A stretch of 64,000 bases of DNA from an uncultured Clostridia bacterium (GCA_945910815.1 CAMDZD010000011.1:1-64000); one strand, 5' to 3'; numbered from the stretch's first letter, positions 1-8,051 are shown. Notes: a model not told the origin generated them from the sequence alone. Numbers and translations are program-made.

Positions 1-60
1 CTTCTCTTCTCTTCTCTTCTCTTCTCTTCTCTTCTCTTCTCTTCTCTTCTCTTCTCTTCT
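1..60. repeat. Pentanucleotide tandem repeat (AGAAG on the coding strand), at least 12 copies
   Basis: Twelve perfect copies of CTTCT on the plus strand, AGAAG on the minus strand, run to the very first base, so the full copy number is unknown. On the minus strand they continue the methyltransferase reading frame and encode a repeating Glu-Glu-Lys-Arg-Arg. Five is not a multiple of three and none of the three frames of the repeat contains a stop, so each gained or lost unit moves the downstream frame. This is the layout of a simple-sequence contingency locus. The window starting exactly inside it could also reflect a contig break at low-complexity DNA. Confidence 0.9.
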
Positions 61-1055
61 AAGAGATTATCGCACACTTCTATTGTATATGTCAAGTCTT
101 TTTCGTCATTTCCTTTGCGAAATTTTACTATATCAAACTGTTCCGGATTGTACTTGTCGATGAACGTAATCGGCACACCCATATCTTCAAAATAATCGCA
201 GGGAATATCAGCAACCTTATCAACATTGATTGCATCGTAGTTGTCATATTTCGGATACTCCTCAGGCGTATATTTTTTATATAAAATCAAATCCTCATGA
301 CGTTTTTTATGTTCTATATTTGTAAACCAACAAATATTGCCTAAACTTCGCCACTTCTGACCGCGTTCATCTATCCAAAACCTTGTTGCCCTTGCTTCAT
401 AGCTATCGGGGACAGTAAATGCCATATCACCTGATTTACAGCCGAGCCACATTTTATTATCTTTAATCAAAGGAAATATTTCCTTATATGTAATCGCATT
501 CTGATTGCCTATAATCAGAAACTTTTTATCATACTCAATAAGCTGTGCCACATATTCACGGAACAGGCTGAACGGCGGATTAGTTACAACAATATCAGCC
601 TCTTTCAGAAACTCTATACACTCATCAGAACGGAAATCGCCGTCTCCTTTGAGAATCTGAGGAGGATTTTTCCTGAGCATAAGTTCAAAATCCTGCAAAT
701 CAATTGCACCGTCACCGTTTTCGTCTCTTACTTCCGTAATCTCAATTACATATGGCTTTTTTGAGACTTCTACTGTATCAACGTCCTCCCCGAAAAACGA
801 AAGCTGTGTATAAACTACGTGAGAAGTCGCATAGCTTGTCGCTATCAGTTTTTTCAGTCCGAGAGTATTAAAATTCATAGCAAAGTATTTTACAAAATTA
901 CTTTCATATGGGTCATCGCAGTTGCAAAAAACTGTTTTCCCCTTGAAACTTGCTTTGTAGTGTCTTAACTCGTTCTCAATATCAGACAGTTGAGTATAAA
1001 ATTCGTCTTTCTTCGATTTATTCGCCTTGTGCAGATTTCTGTTGTCATTAGCCAT
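1..1055 (-). CDS. EcoRI-family adenine-specific DNA methyltransferase (3' end outside window)
   Basis: Translated from the ATG at 1055, with an AGGAG site just upstream. The protein begins MANDNRNLHKANKSKKDEF and has the features I know from M.EcoRI-type N6-adenine methyltransferases: DEFYTQ followed by DIENEL near the N-terminus, the CNCDDP..SNF..YF segment, GDGDFRS, and the catalytic motif IV NPPF in DIVVTNPPFSLFREY (around residue 180). These enzymes transfer a methyl group from AdoMet to adenine in a short palindrome; the founding member recognises GAATTC, but specificity here is unproven. After about residue 331 the frame enters the AGAAG array, just before where the family's conserved C-terminal strand would be expected. 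No restriction endonuclease is visible nearby. The gene is divergent from the Argonaute gene. Confidence 0.88.
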   Translation of the reverse strand, partial: MANDNRNLHKANKSKKDEFYTQLSDIENELRHYKASFKGKTVFCNCDDPYESNFVKYFAMNFNTLGLKKLIATSYATSHVVYTQLSFFGEDVDTVEVSKKPYVIEITEVRDENGDGAIDLQDFELMLRKNPPQILKGDGDFRSDECIEFLKEADIVVTNPPFSLFREYVAQLIEYDKKFLIIGNQNAITYKEIFPLIKDNKMWLGCKSGDMAFTVPDSYEARATRFWIDERGQKWRSLGNICWFTNIEHKKRHEDLILYKKYTPEEYPKYDNYDAINVDKVADIPCDYFEDMGVPITFIDKYNPEQFDIVKFRKGNDEKDLTYTIEVCDNLLEEKRREEKRREEKRREEKR

Positions 1056-1089
1056 TGTATTCAAACTCCTCTTGTTAACTTTTTATACA

Positions 1090-1118
1090 ATTATACCATA
1101 TATTTCCGGAAAATTCAA
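1090..1118 (-). promoter_or_regulatory. Sigma70-type promoter of the methyltransferase gene
   Basis: Read on the minus strand: TTGAAT (1118-1113), 17 bp spacer, TATAAT (1095-1090). The start codon at 1055 is about 35 bp downstream. It lies back to back with the Argonaute promoter, with 42 bp between the two -35 boxes. Confidence 0.75.
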
Positions 1119-1160
1119 GTATCTTTATCCATCTGTTGAAAAAATATTTTGATATATATG

Positions 1161-1189
1161 TTGACATAATACAGATAATCTGATATAAT
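1161..1189 (+). promoter_or_regulatory. Sigma70-type promoter of the Argonaute gene
   Basis: TTGACA (1161-1166), 17 bp spacer, TATAAT (1184-1189): a consensus promoter. The ribosome site AAAGGAG at 1211-1217 precedes the ATG at 1227. Confidence 0.85.
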
Positions 1190-1226
1190 AAAATCAACAA
1201 AATTTACTTTAAAGGAGATTATTATT

Positions 1227-3449
1227 ATGAGTGACATTTGCCTTTGCTATTTCAAGTTTAAAAAACCGACAAGTACCAAATCTTTTTTCAGATACAGAGT
1301 AAAAAATCTTGCTAACTATAACAGAGATATTCATCAATTAAATAATCAGGTGCGTTACAAGATAATCAGTAATTTTCAAAATCATGTTGGTTATGATGAA
1401 AAAATGTTTGCTTATTCTGATAAAAATAAAAATTATATCTATACTTATGAAGAAATAAAATTTGTTCCCGATTTATCCGAAAATCAAACGGAAATCGAAT
1501 TAGTCGATAATATTGAAATACCTGTTGCAGAAAACACAGACTTATATTCTGCGTGGATTGAATATTATGTATATCGTAATATTTCCAAATTAAAAAAATA
1601 TGACTGCCATGAAGAAAATAATTTTTATCTTGATATTGATACACCTAAAAATAATTTAAATATAAAACTTCGTCGTAAATTTTATGTAAAAACAGAAGTA
1701 ATGCCTGATGGTACTTCTTATATCGGATTTGATATTTCAACAGAATATTCCACGGAATCCACCATATACGACTATATGAAACAAGGAAAAAATATTGTTG
1801 GAATGGAAGTAAAATGTAAATGGCAGGGATACAACGAAACCTATAAAATCGTAGAAGTACTTGACAAAAATATAAATGAAACCAGTAAAAGCGGCTTGAA
1901 TATTTATAATTACTGGCTGGAAAAAAGTCCCTACAGACTTAAAGGAATTGACCCGAATAATACAAAAATCGTAATCGTCTATGATAAAAAACATGGTAAC
2001 AGCAAGTATATTCCGCAGTCTCTTGTACCTGTTTTCAGAAGGGAAACAATTGCAACCTTTGACAGCATATTCTCCAAAGCAACAGATAGACTGACAAAAC
2101 TGCCTATGAACAAACGGCTTGAAATTATGCAGGATTTTATCAATTACCTTAATTCAAAAACAAACGGAATTGTAATTTCTGAGCCGGCAACCGCAGAAGA
2201 ACTTGGCTATTCTGTATATAATACAGCTTATAATGCTCCGAAACTTTTAATCAGCAGCAACAGAAAAATTACAATTAATGAAAAACATAAAGCTTTTTCA
2301 AATGGTTTTTATCGTTTGCCAAATGATAAATTATATATAAGCTTTATGTATTTTGAAGAAAAACATATCGAATGTAGTAAAGCTGCAAAAGTTATTATTG
2401 ATTATCTGAAAAAAGGAAAAATAAATAATGAGGAAAATAAATGGTTGAAAAAGCCATTAATTCCAGCAGAATTTACAAGAACATCTTATCCTTATAAGCA
2501 GAATTATGACAAACTTACATTAAAAGAAACAGCTAAAGAAATTTCCAGAAATCCAAAAACTAATTTTGTAATCTGCTTTGTACCTATGGAAAATGATGAT
2601 GATGAATATTCTCCTGACAAGCAGTATTATGATATTTTTAAAAAAGTTTTTGCAGATATTAATATGCCGTCTCAGATGATTTCATTAAAAAAATTTAATA
2701 ACAGCAATAACATTAAATCATATTTGCAGAATATCGCACTCGGTATACTCGGTAAATCAGGCGGTATTCCGTGGATTTTTGCGCAGCCGTTCAGCGATGT
2801 TGACTGCTTTGTTGGTATTGATGTTGGTATGCAGTCAACAGGCATTCACTATCCAGCCTGTTCTGTTTGCTTTGATGGAACCGGTAATCTTCTCGGATAT
2901 TACAAAACAGAAAAAGCACAATCAGGCGAAAAAATCAACACAAAAATCCTTGCTGATATTTTTGATAAAATTCTTATTGAATATAAATCCAAAAACGGAG
3001 ATTTACCAAAACATATTGTTGTCCACAGAGACGGTTTTTCAAATGAAGCTGATGAATGGTATGAAGAATATTTTTCAAGTAAGTCAATAAAATACGACCT
3101 TGTGGAAGTTAAGAAAAATATTTCCGAAAGACTTATTGACAAAAGCAATTTAAACGGCATGAACCCTGATGCTGGTATATGTGTTATCAAAGATAATGAA
3201 GCGATTATTGTGACAACACAAAGAGATTCAAATTATGGCGGTGCACCTCAGCCACTAAAAATCGTACATAAGCATGGTTCTCTCACCATGAACGAAATTG
3301 TAAGACAAATTTATGCACTTTCAGAACTTCATGTCGGTTCAATTAAAAGTACCAGACTTCCTATGACTACATATTATGCAGACAGAATATGCAAAGCAGG
3401 AGAATATATTCCGAGAGGCAATGTATACAATAAACTATACTTTTTATAA
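1227..3449 (+). CDS. ago: Long prokaryotic Argonaute (pAgo) with intact DEDD catalytic tetrad
   Basis: 740 residues with the layout of long-A pAgos: N-terminal domain, PAZ (about 185-275, with NIYNYW and YIPQSL), MID (about 400-525) and PIWI (about 526-740). The MID domain shows the YK-QK guide 5'-phosphate pocket (Y468, K472, Q483, K510) followed by NIALGILGKSGGIPW. The PIWI tetrad can be placed as D532 (GIDVG), E568, D602 (HRDG) and D719 (YYADRI). The spacings of 36, 70 and 187 residues from the first Asp closely match those I recall for Clostridium butyricum Ago. It is therefore predicted to be an active guide-directed nuclease, probably DNA-guided against invading DNA; guide type is inference. 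The gene has its own consensus promoter, is divergent from the methyltransferase, and reads more A-rich than the core genes. Confidence 0.93.
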   Translation: MSDICLCYFKFKKPTSTKSFFRYRVKNLANYNRDIHQLNNQVRYKIISNFQNHVGYDEKMFAYSDKNKNYIYTYEEIKFVPDLSENQTEIELVDNIEIPVAENTDLYSAWIEYYVYRNISKLKKYDCHEENNFYLDIDTPKNNLNIKLRRKFYVKTEVMPDGTSYIGFDISTEYSTESTIYDYMKQGKNIVGMEVKCKWQGYNETYKIVEVLDKNINETSKSGLNIYNYWLEKSPYRLKGIDPNNTKIVIVYDKKHGNSKYIPQSLVPVFRRETIATFDSIFSKATDRLTKLPMNKRLEIMQDFINYLNSKTNGIVISEPATAEELGYSVYNTAYNAPKLLISSNRKITINEKHKAFSNGFYRLPNDKLYISFMYFEEKHIECSKAAKVIIDYLKKGKINNEENKWLKKPLIPAEFTRTSYPYKQNYDKLTLKETAKEISRNPKTNFVICFVPMENDDDEYSPDKQYYDIFKKVFADINMPSQMISLKKFNNSNNIKSYLQNIALGILGKSGGIPWIFAQPFSDVDCFVGIDVGMQSTGIHYPACSVCFDGTGNLLGYYKTEKAQSGEKINTKILADIFDKILIEYKSKNGDLPKHIVVHRDGFSNEADEWYEEYFSSKSIKYDLVEVKKNISERLIDKSNLNGMNPDAGICVIKDNEAIIVTTQRDSNYGGAPQPLKIVHKHGSLTMNEIVRQIYALSELHVGSIKSTRLPMTTYYADRICKAGEYIPRGNVYNKLYFL

Positions 3450-3472
3450 GATATTAAATAAAGCCAAGAAAT

Positions 3473-3667
3473 TCAAATGTTATGAAAGCAGTTTGAAACA
3501 TATGCAGTACAATTATGTAGGAATCCATTGTTCATATTACCAAGTACAAGAAACATCTTTCCGCTTTCAGCGAGCAGAGGAATATATTCTTTCATAAGTG
3601 AAAAAAGCGAATTTGTCACAATAATATCAAATTCTTTAAGCAGTTCCAATATCACAGATTCAAGCAT
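3473..3667 (-). pseudogene. Remnant of a second EcoRI-family methyltransferase gene
   Basis: The minus strand encodes a short peptide containing ELLKEFDIIVTNSLFSLMKE and, further on, KMFLVLGNMN. This aligns with the core of the methyltransferase at 1-1055 (FLKEADIVVTNPPFSLFREY, then KKFLIIGNQN), about 35-40 residues around motif IV. The catalytic NPPF has become NSLF, and similarity stops abruptly on both sides, so it cannot encode a working enzyme. The whole interval 3450-3719 between the Argonaute and relaxase genes holds nothing else I recognise. It suggests that a second methyltransferase once lay on the other side of the Argonaute. Confidence 0.72.
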
Positions 3668-3719
3668 AATGCAAGCGGTTTTTTGTATGAATTTTCTTAT
3701 TGAAAAAGAAATATAACAA

Positions 3720-4904
3720 TCACTCCAAATGACTGCCTCTTACCGTAGTATGCTGAAACACCTCAAATTCTGTTGCCAAAGCACAAGAATTTATAAAATC
3801 CATAGCCTTGCGATACTTTGATTTCAGTTGCTCCAGTTCCGAAACTTTTTCAGCACTCTTTTTCAACCGTTCACGGGAAAAAGTTGCAGGTTGTCTGTAT
3901 TTATCAAGTTCGGCGGTCAGAAATTTCACCTGTACTTCCAGGTCAGTGACTTTCTGCGATAATTCAGCATTTTCAGACTTTAACTTTTTTGTATTTTTCA
4001 CACTTGCAACCTGTTTTTTCGCAAGGTCTGCTAAGTTTTCAAAATCTTCCTCAGAAACAGAAATTTTTTTGCTGAATCTGGATTTTTTCTTCTCAATGCT
4101 GTCAATTTCAACGATTTTTACTTTCTTTTCAGCAGCCGATTTCAGTTCACCATTGAGTGCATCAAGTTCAGACTGCGATTTTTCATTCTCAACCGCCAAT
4201 TGTTCAGCTTTTCGGCGTTGCTCCTTGTATTCAGAAACTTCCAAAGTACCTCTCGCTTTTTTAGGCGATAACGGTTCAATTCCATGCCGATGACAGATTT
4301 CATTCAGTACTTCAACTTCTTTTTCACGCCAACGTGCAATAGCCTGTTTTCCCTCACCGTAACCCATTTCCTTGAGTGCTTGAGCAATGCCGTTTTGTGT
4401 GTCCATTCCACGCTTATAGTGACCGATTGAAATGTAATCAATGTGCAGGTGCGGAGTTGCTTCGTCCATGTGCAGAACGGCATTGAATACATGAAAGTTC
4501 GGATTTCTTGTCTGAAAACCGTTCATGTACTCTTTTAAACAGTCTGCCACGAGCTGAAAATCTTCTGTACCATAACCTGAATCTTCCATTTTGCCAATCT
4601 GGACTATATCTTCATAAAAACTTTTACGTTTATCGCTCGCTGTAATTACGGAATTTGACGGCTTGCAGTGGAATAAATGTTCGTAATATGTTCCGTGAAT
4701 TTTACGGGCATTCCTTTTCTGCCGGGAATTGTATCTCTCAACTGCACCGCCGAAAAGTTCCTCATACACTTCACCGACAGGCTTTGAAATGAATGTGATG
4801 TTGTCGGCAATACGATTTCTGTCAACATTATTTGCGATGAACGTTCTGTTGTTGTGTGTGATTGAACCTTTGCCCTGTCCGAATGATATTCTTTTGTATT
4901 TCAT
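3720..4904 (-). CDS. Mob/Pre-type relaxase (plasmid recombination/mobilisation enzyme)
   Basis: 394 residues. The N-terminal half resembles Mob/Pre (MobV class) relaxases, which nick oriT and pilot the strand during mobilisation. It has the metal-binding motif HMDEATPHLHIDY near residue 150 and an N-terminal segment with THNNR. From about residue 220 the protein is charged and coiled-coil-like to the end, as in other Mob proteins, probably for dimerisation. The ATG at 4904 is preceded by AAAGGAG. It is the last gene of the minus-strand set xis-int-RHH-rep-mob and is separated from the ATPase gene by an inverted-repeat region that may be oriT. Confidence 0.85.
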   Translation of the reverse strand: MKYKRISFGQGKGSITHNNRTFIANNVDRNRIADNITFISKPVGEVYEELFGGAVERYNSRQKRNARKIHGTYYEHLFHCKPSNSVITASDKRKSFYEDIVQIGKMEDSGYGTEDFQLVADCLKEYMNGFQTRNPNFHVFNAVLHMDEATPHLHIDYISIGHYKRGMDTQNGIAQALKEMGYGEGKQAIARWREKEVEVLNEICHRHGIEPLSPKKARGTLEVSEYKEQRRKAEQLAVENEKSQSELDALNGELKSAAEKKVKIVEIDSIEKKKSRFSKKISVSEEDFENLADLAKKQVASVKNTKKLKSENAELSQKVTDLEVQVKFLTAELDKYRQPATFSRERLKKSAEKVSELEQLKSKYRKAMDFINSCALATEFEVFQHTTVRGSHLE

Positions 4905-5152
4905 GATTTCTCCTTTCTTTGATGAGGTGCTATCGCAAGTAACGGCTTGATAGCCGGATTTACAAAGGGCTTACGCCGTTTGTAACGCCTTAGTACTTGC
5001 GACATCAGTGTGACCACTAATATCACAAGTACACGGCGCTCTGCGAGGCAACGGCAGACAATCTGCCGAAAGCGTGACGATGGTGACGGTCTTTTTGAGA
5101 CCTCAAAAACATCGTCACGACCGTCACACATCGTCACGTCAAATCAAATAAC
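4905..5152. other. Inverted-repeat region upstream of the relaxase: candidate oriT or replication origin
   Basis: Non-coding, rich in dyads. TCGCAAGTA at 4933-4941 pairs with TACTTGCGA at 4994-5002. CGGCAGA/TCTGCCG at 5052-5058 and 5062-5068 form a 3-nt-loop hairpin. A 19-bp arm starting CGTGACGATGG at 5073-5091 pairs with 5119-5138 apart from one extra base. CATCGTCACG occurs twice in direct orientation (5110-5119 and 5129-5138). Relaxase genes usually have oriT immediately upstream, and the RepA-like ATPase gene ends here, so either origin type is possible. Confidence 0.6.
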
Positions 5153-6457
5153 TTAATAACTTGTAAGCAGGAAGTTTTCTTTTTCCTCGTCAGTCATATC
5201 ATTGAACGATTTTTCACTGTCACTACAGACTACCATTTCACCAGTAACCATTGAATCATCAGCAACAGGCGTATACTGATATTCAGAAGTTTCAGTTTTT
5301 GGTACAACAGGGTGTTCAATATCATACTGAAACATAATAAATCTGCCATTGTGGTTACGCTTATTTGTGTACCAGATGTAATATTCGGAATAAAGTCTGC
5401 CAGCGTTGACATTGAGTTTCAGAGAAAGTGTATTTGGCTTTATATCATCTATTCCAAGTTTATCAAGAAGTTCCGTAGCTGTACCCTGCCAAGACGGATT
5501 ATGTTCATTGACAAGTCCGGCGATTTTCTCAAGCAGAGGTTCAGGCGGAGCTTTAAACTTATCATCAATAACTTTATCCAAGTCCCAGCAGAGCGTTTCC
5601 TTGTTGCGTTTCAGCAGAATTTTTCTGTCGGGCTGGTCACGTCCTGAAATTTCGATTGTTGCACCTGTATCGGTACGCTTTGACTTGTACATCACAAAAG
5701 CACCGTCCGCAGCTCCGAGAAGTCCGTTTGTACCCGAAATCTTATCAAAATTATCGTCCGCCTTTTGTTTGCGTGTGTGGTGAACAAGTAACAGACATAT
5801 ATTATTTTTATCCGAAAACGCTTTAAGTTGAGCAATAATGTCATAATCACGGGAATAACTGTAAGTATCGCCCTCCGTTTCACGGATTTTCTGCAAAGTA
5901 TCAATTATAATCAGGCTTGTATTGTGATGTTCACGAATAAAACCGTCAAGCTGTTCAATAAGTCCGCCGTTCAGGGAATTTGATGCAACTGAAAAGAAAA
6001 GATTTGATGTTGTTTCAGTTCCGAACATTCTGTAAAGACGTTCCTGCAATCTTCGGTAATCATCCTCAAGTGCGAGATACAGCACTGTTCCTTTGCGGAC
6101 AGCATTATTCCACATCGGCTTGCCTGAACTTACATGATACGCAATCTGAGCCATCATGAAACTCTTGCCGACTTTCGGATAACCAACAAAAAGATAAGTG
6201 CCATTATACAGAAATCCGTCAATAATCGGCGGTTTTGCAGGATAAACCATTTCATAGAGTTCAGGCATTGAGACTGTTTCCATGTAGGGCGGTGAATTTT
6301 CACGCTCGTATTGCATTTGTGCCTCGAAAATTTCTTCTGCTGAGGGGTTGAAATATCCATGTTCTTGTGCTATAACATTATTGTTAATGTGATTTGACTG
6401 CCCCGCACCTATTGCAGTAGGTGCATCGGGAGTAGTCATTTCTTTTTCAGTAAGCAT
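5153..6457 (-). CDS. RepA-like RecA-fold ATPase (AAA_25 type) of the mobile element
   Basis: 434 residues from ATG 6457; the longer upstream reading frame is discarded because GGGAGAATAATATG places a ribosome site and start directly after the preceding gene's stop. Walker A is GYPKVGKS (about residues 92-99), Walker B SLIIIDTL, then LLLVHHTRK and a GTNGLLGAADG segment. This is the pattern of hexameric RepA/DnaB-like helicase ATPases that plasmids and integrative elements use for replication or mobilisation. The C-terminal part (about 300-434) is not recognised and may bind DNA. Its stop is followed by the dyad-rich region, a plausible substrate. Confidence 0.8.
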   Translation of the reverse strand: MLTEKEMTTPDAPTAIGAGQSNHINNNVIAQEHGYFNPSAEEIFEAQMQYERENSPPYMETVSMPELYEMVYPAKPPIIDGFLYNGTYLFVGYPKVGKSFMMAQIAYHVSSGKPMWNNAVRKGTVLYLALEDDYRRLQERLYRMFGTETTSNLFFSVASNSLNGGLIEQLDGFIREHHNTSLIIIDTLQKIRETEGDTYSYSRDYDIIAQLKAFSDKNNICLLLVHHTRKQKADDNFDKISGTNGLLGAADGAFVMYKSKRTDTGATIEISGRDQPDRKILLKRNKETLCWDLDKVIDDKFKAPPEPLLEKIAGLVNEHNPSWQGTATELLDKLGIDDIKPNTLSLKLNVNAGRLYSEYYIWYTNKRNHNGRFIMFQYDIEHPVVPKTETSEYQYTPVADDSMVTGEMVVCSDSEKSFNDMTDEEKENFLLTSY

Positions 6458-6458
6458 A

Positions 6459-6779
6459 TTATTCTCCCTTCGTTCCGTTGAGAGTTGTGTTAATAAGTCG
6501 TATAACTTCCAGTAATTCGCTGTCAACGCCGTTTCCGTCCTCAATTCTTGTGAGTTCGTCCAGCACTGCTAAAAGCTGATTTTTGAGTGCCTTGTAAACT
6601 TTCGGATTCGGCAGAACTGTAACAGTCCTATCCATCAGCTTTTTTACAATGTAGTCCTGTTTGGTAAGTCCGGAAAGTGCCACAGCGGAGTTTATCAGCA
6701 TTTCTTCTTCCGGTGAAACCCTGAAACCGATTGTGCGACTTCTGAACCTGCCTTTTTCGTCAAGATTCTTCACCGACAT
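6459..6779 (-). CDS. Small ribbon-helix-helix mobilisation protein (MobC-like)
   Basis: 106 residues from ATG 6779, preceded by AAAGGAGAG. The segment TIGFRVSPEEEMLINSA followed by GLTKQDYIVKKLMD matches ribbon-helix-helix accessory proteins of relaxosomes, which bind oriT beside the relaxase. Its first 20 bases overlap the end of the integrase gene and its stop lies one base before the ATPase start, implying translational coupling. The MobC assignment is by fold and neighbourhood; it could instead be a copy-control repressor. Confidence 0.65.
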   Translation of the reverse strand: MSVKNLDEKGRFRSRTIGFRVSPEEEMLINSAVALSGLTKQDYIVKKLMDRTVTVLPNPKVYKALKNQLLAVLDELTRIEDGNGVDSELLEVIRLINTTLNGTKGE

Positions 6780-7854
6780 TTTTATCTCTCCTTTCAAAGT
6801 CAAGTTTTTCCGCCATTTCAAGCTGTCTGGACGGAAACAGATGTGCATAATGGTAAGTGATTTCAATGCTCTCATGACCTACCCTGTCGGCAATTGCCAC
6901 CGCTGAAAATCCCATTTCAATCAAAAGTGAAATGTGTGAGTGCCTTAAATCGTGTATTCTGATACGTTTTACGCCTGCAATTTTTGAACCTCTGTCCATT
7001 TCGTGATGAAGAAAACTTTTTGTGACAGTGAAAATTCTGTCATCAGGCTGAATATCGTACAGCATAGCAAGGTAATCCTGCATTTCATCGCAAAGGAACT
7101 GAGGCATTTTAATTGTGCGGTTGCTCTTTTTGGTTTTCGGCGAAGTGATAATATCTTCCTTGTGTAGTCTCTGATACGATTTGTTAATTCTGAGCGTCTG
7201 ATTTTTAAAGTCAAAGTCAGCAGGAGTGAGAGCAAGAAGTTCGCCGACTCGCAGACCGCACCAGTACAGCATTTCAAAGGCATAATACGATTTTGGCTTG
7301 TCCATTACAGTTTCCGAAAATTTCAGATATTCTTCTTTTGTCCAGAACGACATTTCATCTGAATTTTTTTCGCCGATACTTCCGGCTTTAGCAACAGGAT
7401 TACTTGCCAGACCGTAGAACCTTATAGCATGGTTAAAAATCGCACTGAGCTGATTATTGAGCGATTTGAGGTAAGTAGCGGAATAGCCGTTGCCCTTTTC
7501 GTCACGATAACCGAGCATCTTATTCTGCCACGCAATGACATCTCTTGTCTGGATTTCATTCATTTTTCTGTCCGAAAAATATGGCATAATCTTAGTTGAA
7601 ATGATGTGCTTTTTATTGAGCCATGTATTTTCTTTCAGACGTGTTTTCAAATCACGCTCGTAAATCTCGAAGAAATCCTTGAAAGTCATATCCATATCGG
7701 CGGCAGTCTGAAGAAGAAAACTGCGTTCCCAAGCCTGAGCCTCACGTTTCGTAGAAAATCCACGCTTGCACTTCTGTTTGCGTTTGCCCGTCCAGTCGTC
7801 ATAGCGAATCATGACATACCACGTATTATTGGACTTATCCTTGTGTACTGACAT
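6760..7854 (-). CDS. int: Tyrosine recombinase/integrase
   Basis: 364 residues with a DNA-binding N-terminal region rich in aromatic and basic residues, a SAM-like core-binding domain (about 60-150) and the catalytic domain (about 165-350). All catalytic residues are visible: R202 in GLRVGE, K242 in PKTKKSNRT, H301 and R304 in HDLRH, H327 in GHES and the nucleophile Y336 in YHYAHLF. It is close in style to Tn916-family integrases. Expected job: integration and, with the excisionase, excision at the guaA-adjacent site. Its start overlaps the last base of xis and its end overlaps the RHH gene, so it is in one operon. Confidence 0.93.
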   Translation of the reverse strand: MSVHKDKSNNTWYVMIRYDDWTGKRKQKCKRGFSTKREAQAWERSFLLQTAADMDMTFKDFFEIYERDLKTRLKENTWLNKKHIISTKIMPYFSDRKMNEIQTRDVIAWQNKMLGYRDEKGNGYSATYLKSLNNQLSAIFNHAIRFYGLASNPVAKAGSIGEKNSDEMSFWTKEEYLKFSETVMDKPKSYYAFEMLYWCGLRVGELLALTPADFDFKNQTLRINKSYQRLHKEDIITSPKTKKSNRTIKMPQFLCDEMQDYLAMLYDIQPDDRIFTVTKSFLHHEMDRGSKIAGVKRIRIHDLRHSHISLLIEMGFSAVAIADRVGHESIEITYHYAHLFPSRQLEMAEKLDFERRDKNVGEES

Positions 7855-8051
7855 TATGTCATCTCCTTTCCGCCGGGAGTGTTGCCGTACAGCCTTTCAA
7901 GGAAGTACTGACGGCTTACACGTCCCGAAATCGTAATGAAACCTTTTTCCTCAAGTTCGCCGTTAAGATGTCTGATGATTTTGTAGGCGTGTGCCTTTGA
8001 AATCTCCAGCATTTCGGCAACTTCGTCAGCTTTAATGAAATTTTTAGTCAT
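7854..8051 (-). CDS. xis: Excisionase-like winged-helix protein
   Basis: 65 residues containing an N-terminal helix-turn-helix (KADEVAEMLEISKAHAYKII) and a basic wing (SGRVSRQYFLER), the usual look of small excisionases encoded directly upstream of a tyrosine integrase. Start ATG 8051 follows AAAGGATT. It is the first gene of the minus-strand operon driven by the promoter at 8106-8134 and would tip recombination towards excision. Confidence 0.75.
   Translation of the reverse strand: MTKNFIKADEVAEMLEISKAHAYKIIRHLNGELEEKGFITISGRVSRQYFLERLYGNTPGGKEMT

Noticed and set aside
1..60. CRISPR or satellite interpretation of the CTTCT array
   Set aside because: The unit is five bases with no spacers, and it continues a coding frame.
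3376..3597. Open frame of 73 codons overlapping the end of the Argonaute gene on the plus strand
   Set aside because: It starts inside ago in another frame, has no ribosome site, and lies opposite the methyltransferase remnant.
4901..5137. Open frame of 78 codons across the dyad-rich region
   Set aside because: Composition follows the inverted repeats, there is no ribosome site, and the position fits a transfer or replication origin.
5153..5180. Possible antitoxin or second small gene hidden in the element operon
   Set aside because: No short frame with a ribosome site and recognisable toxin-antitoxin motif was seen in the gaps of the element.
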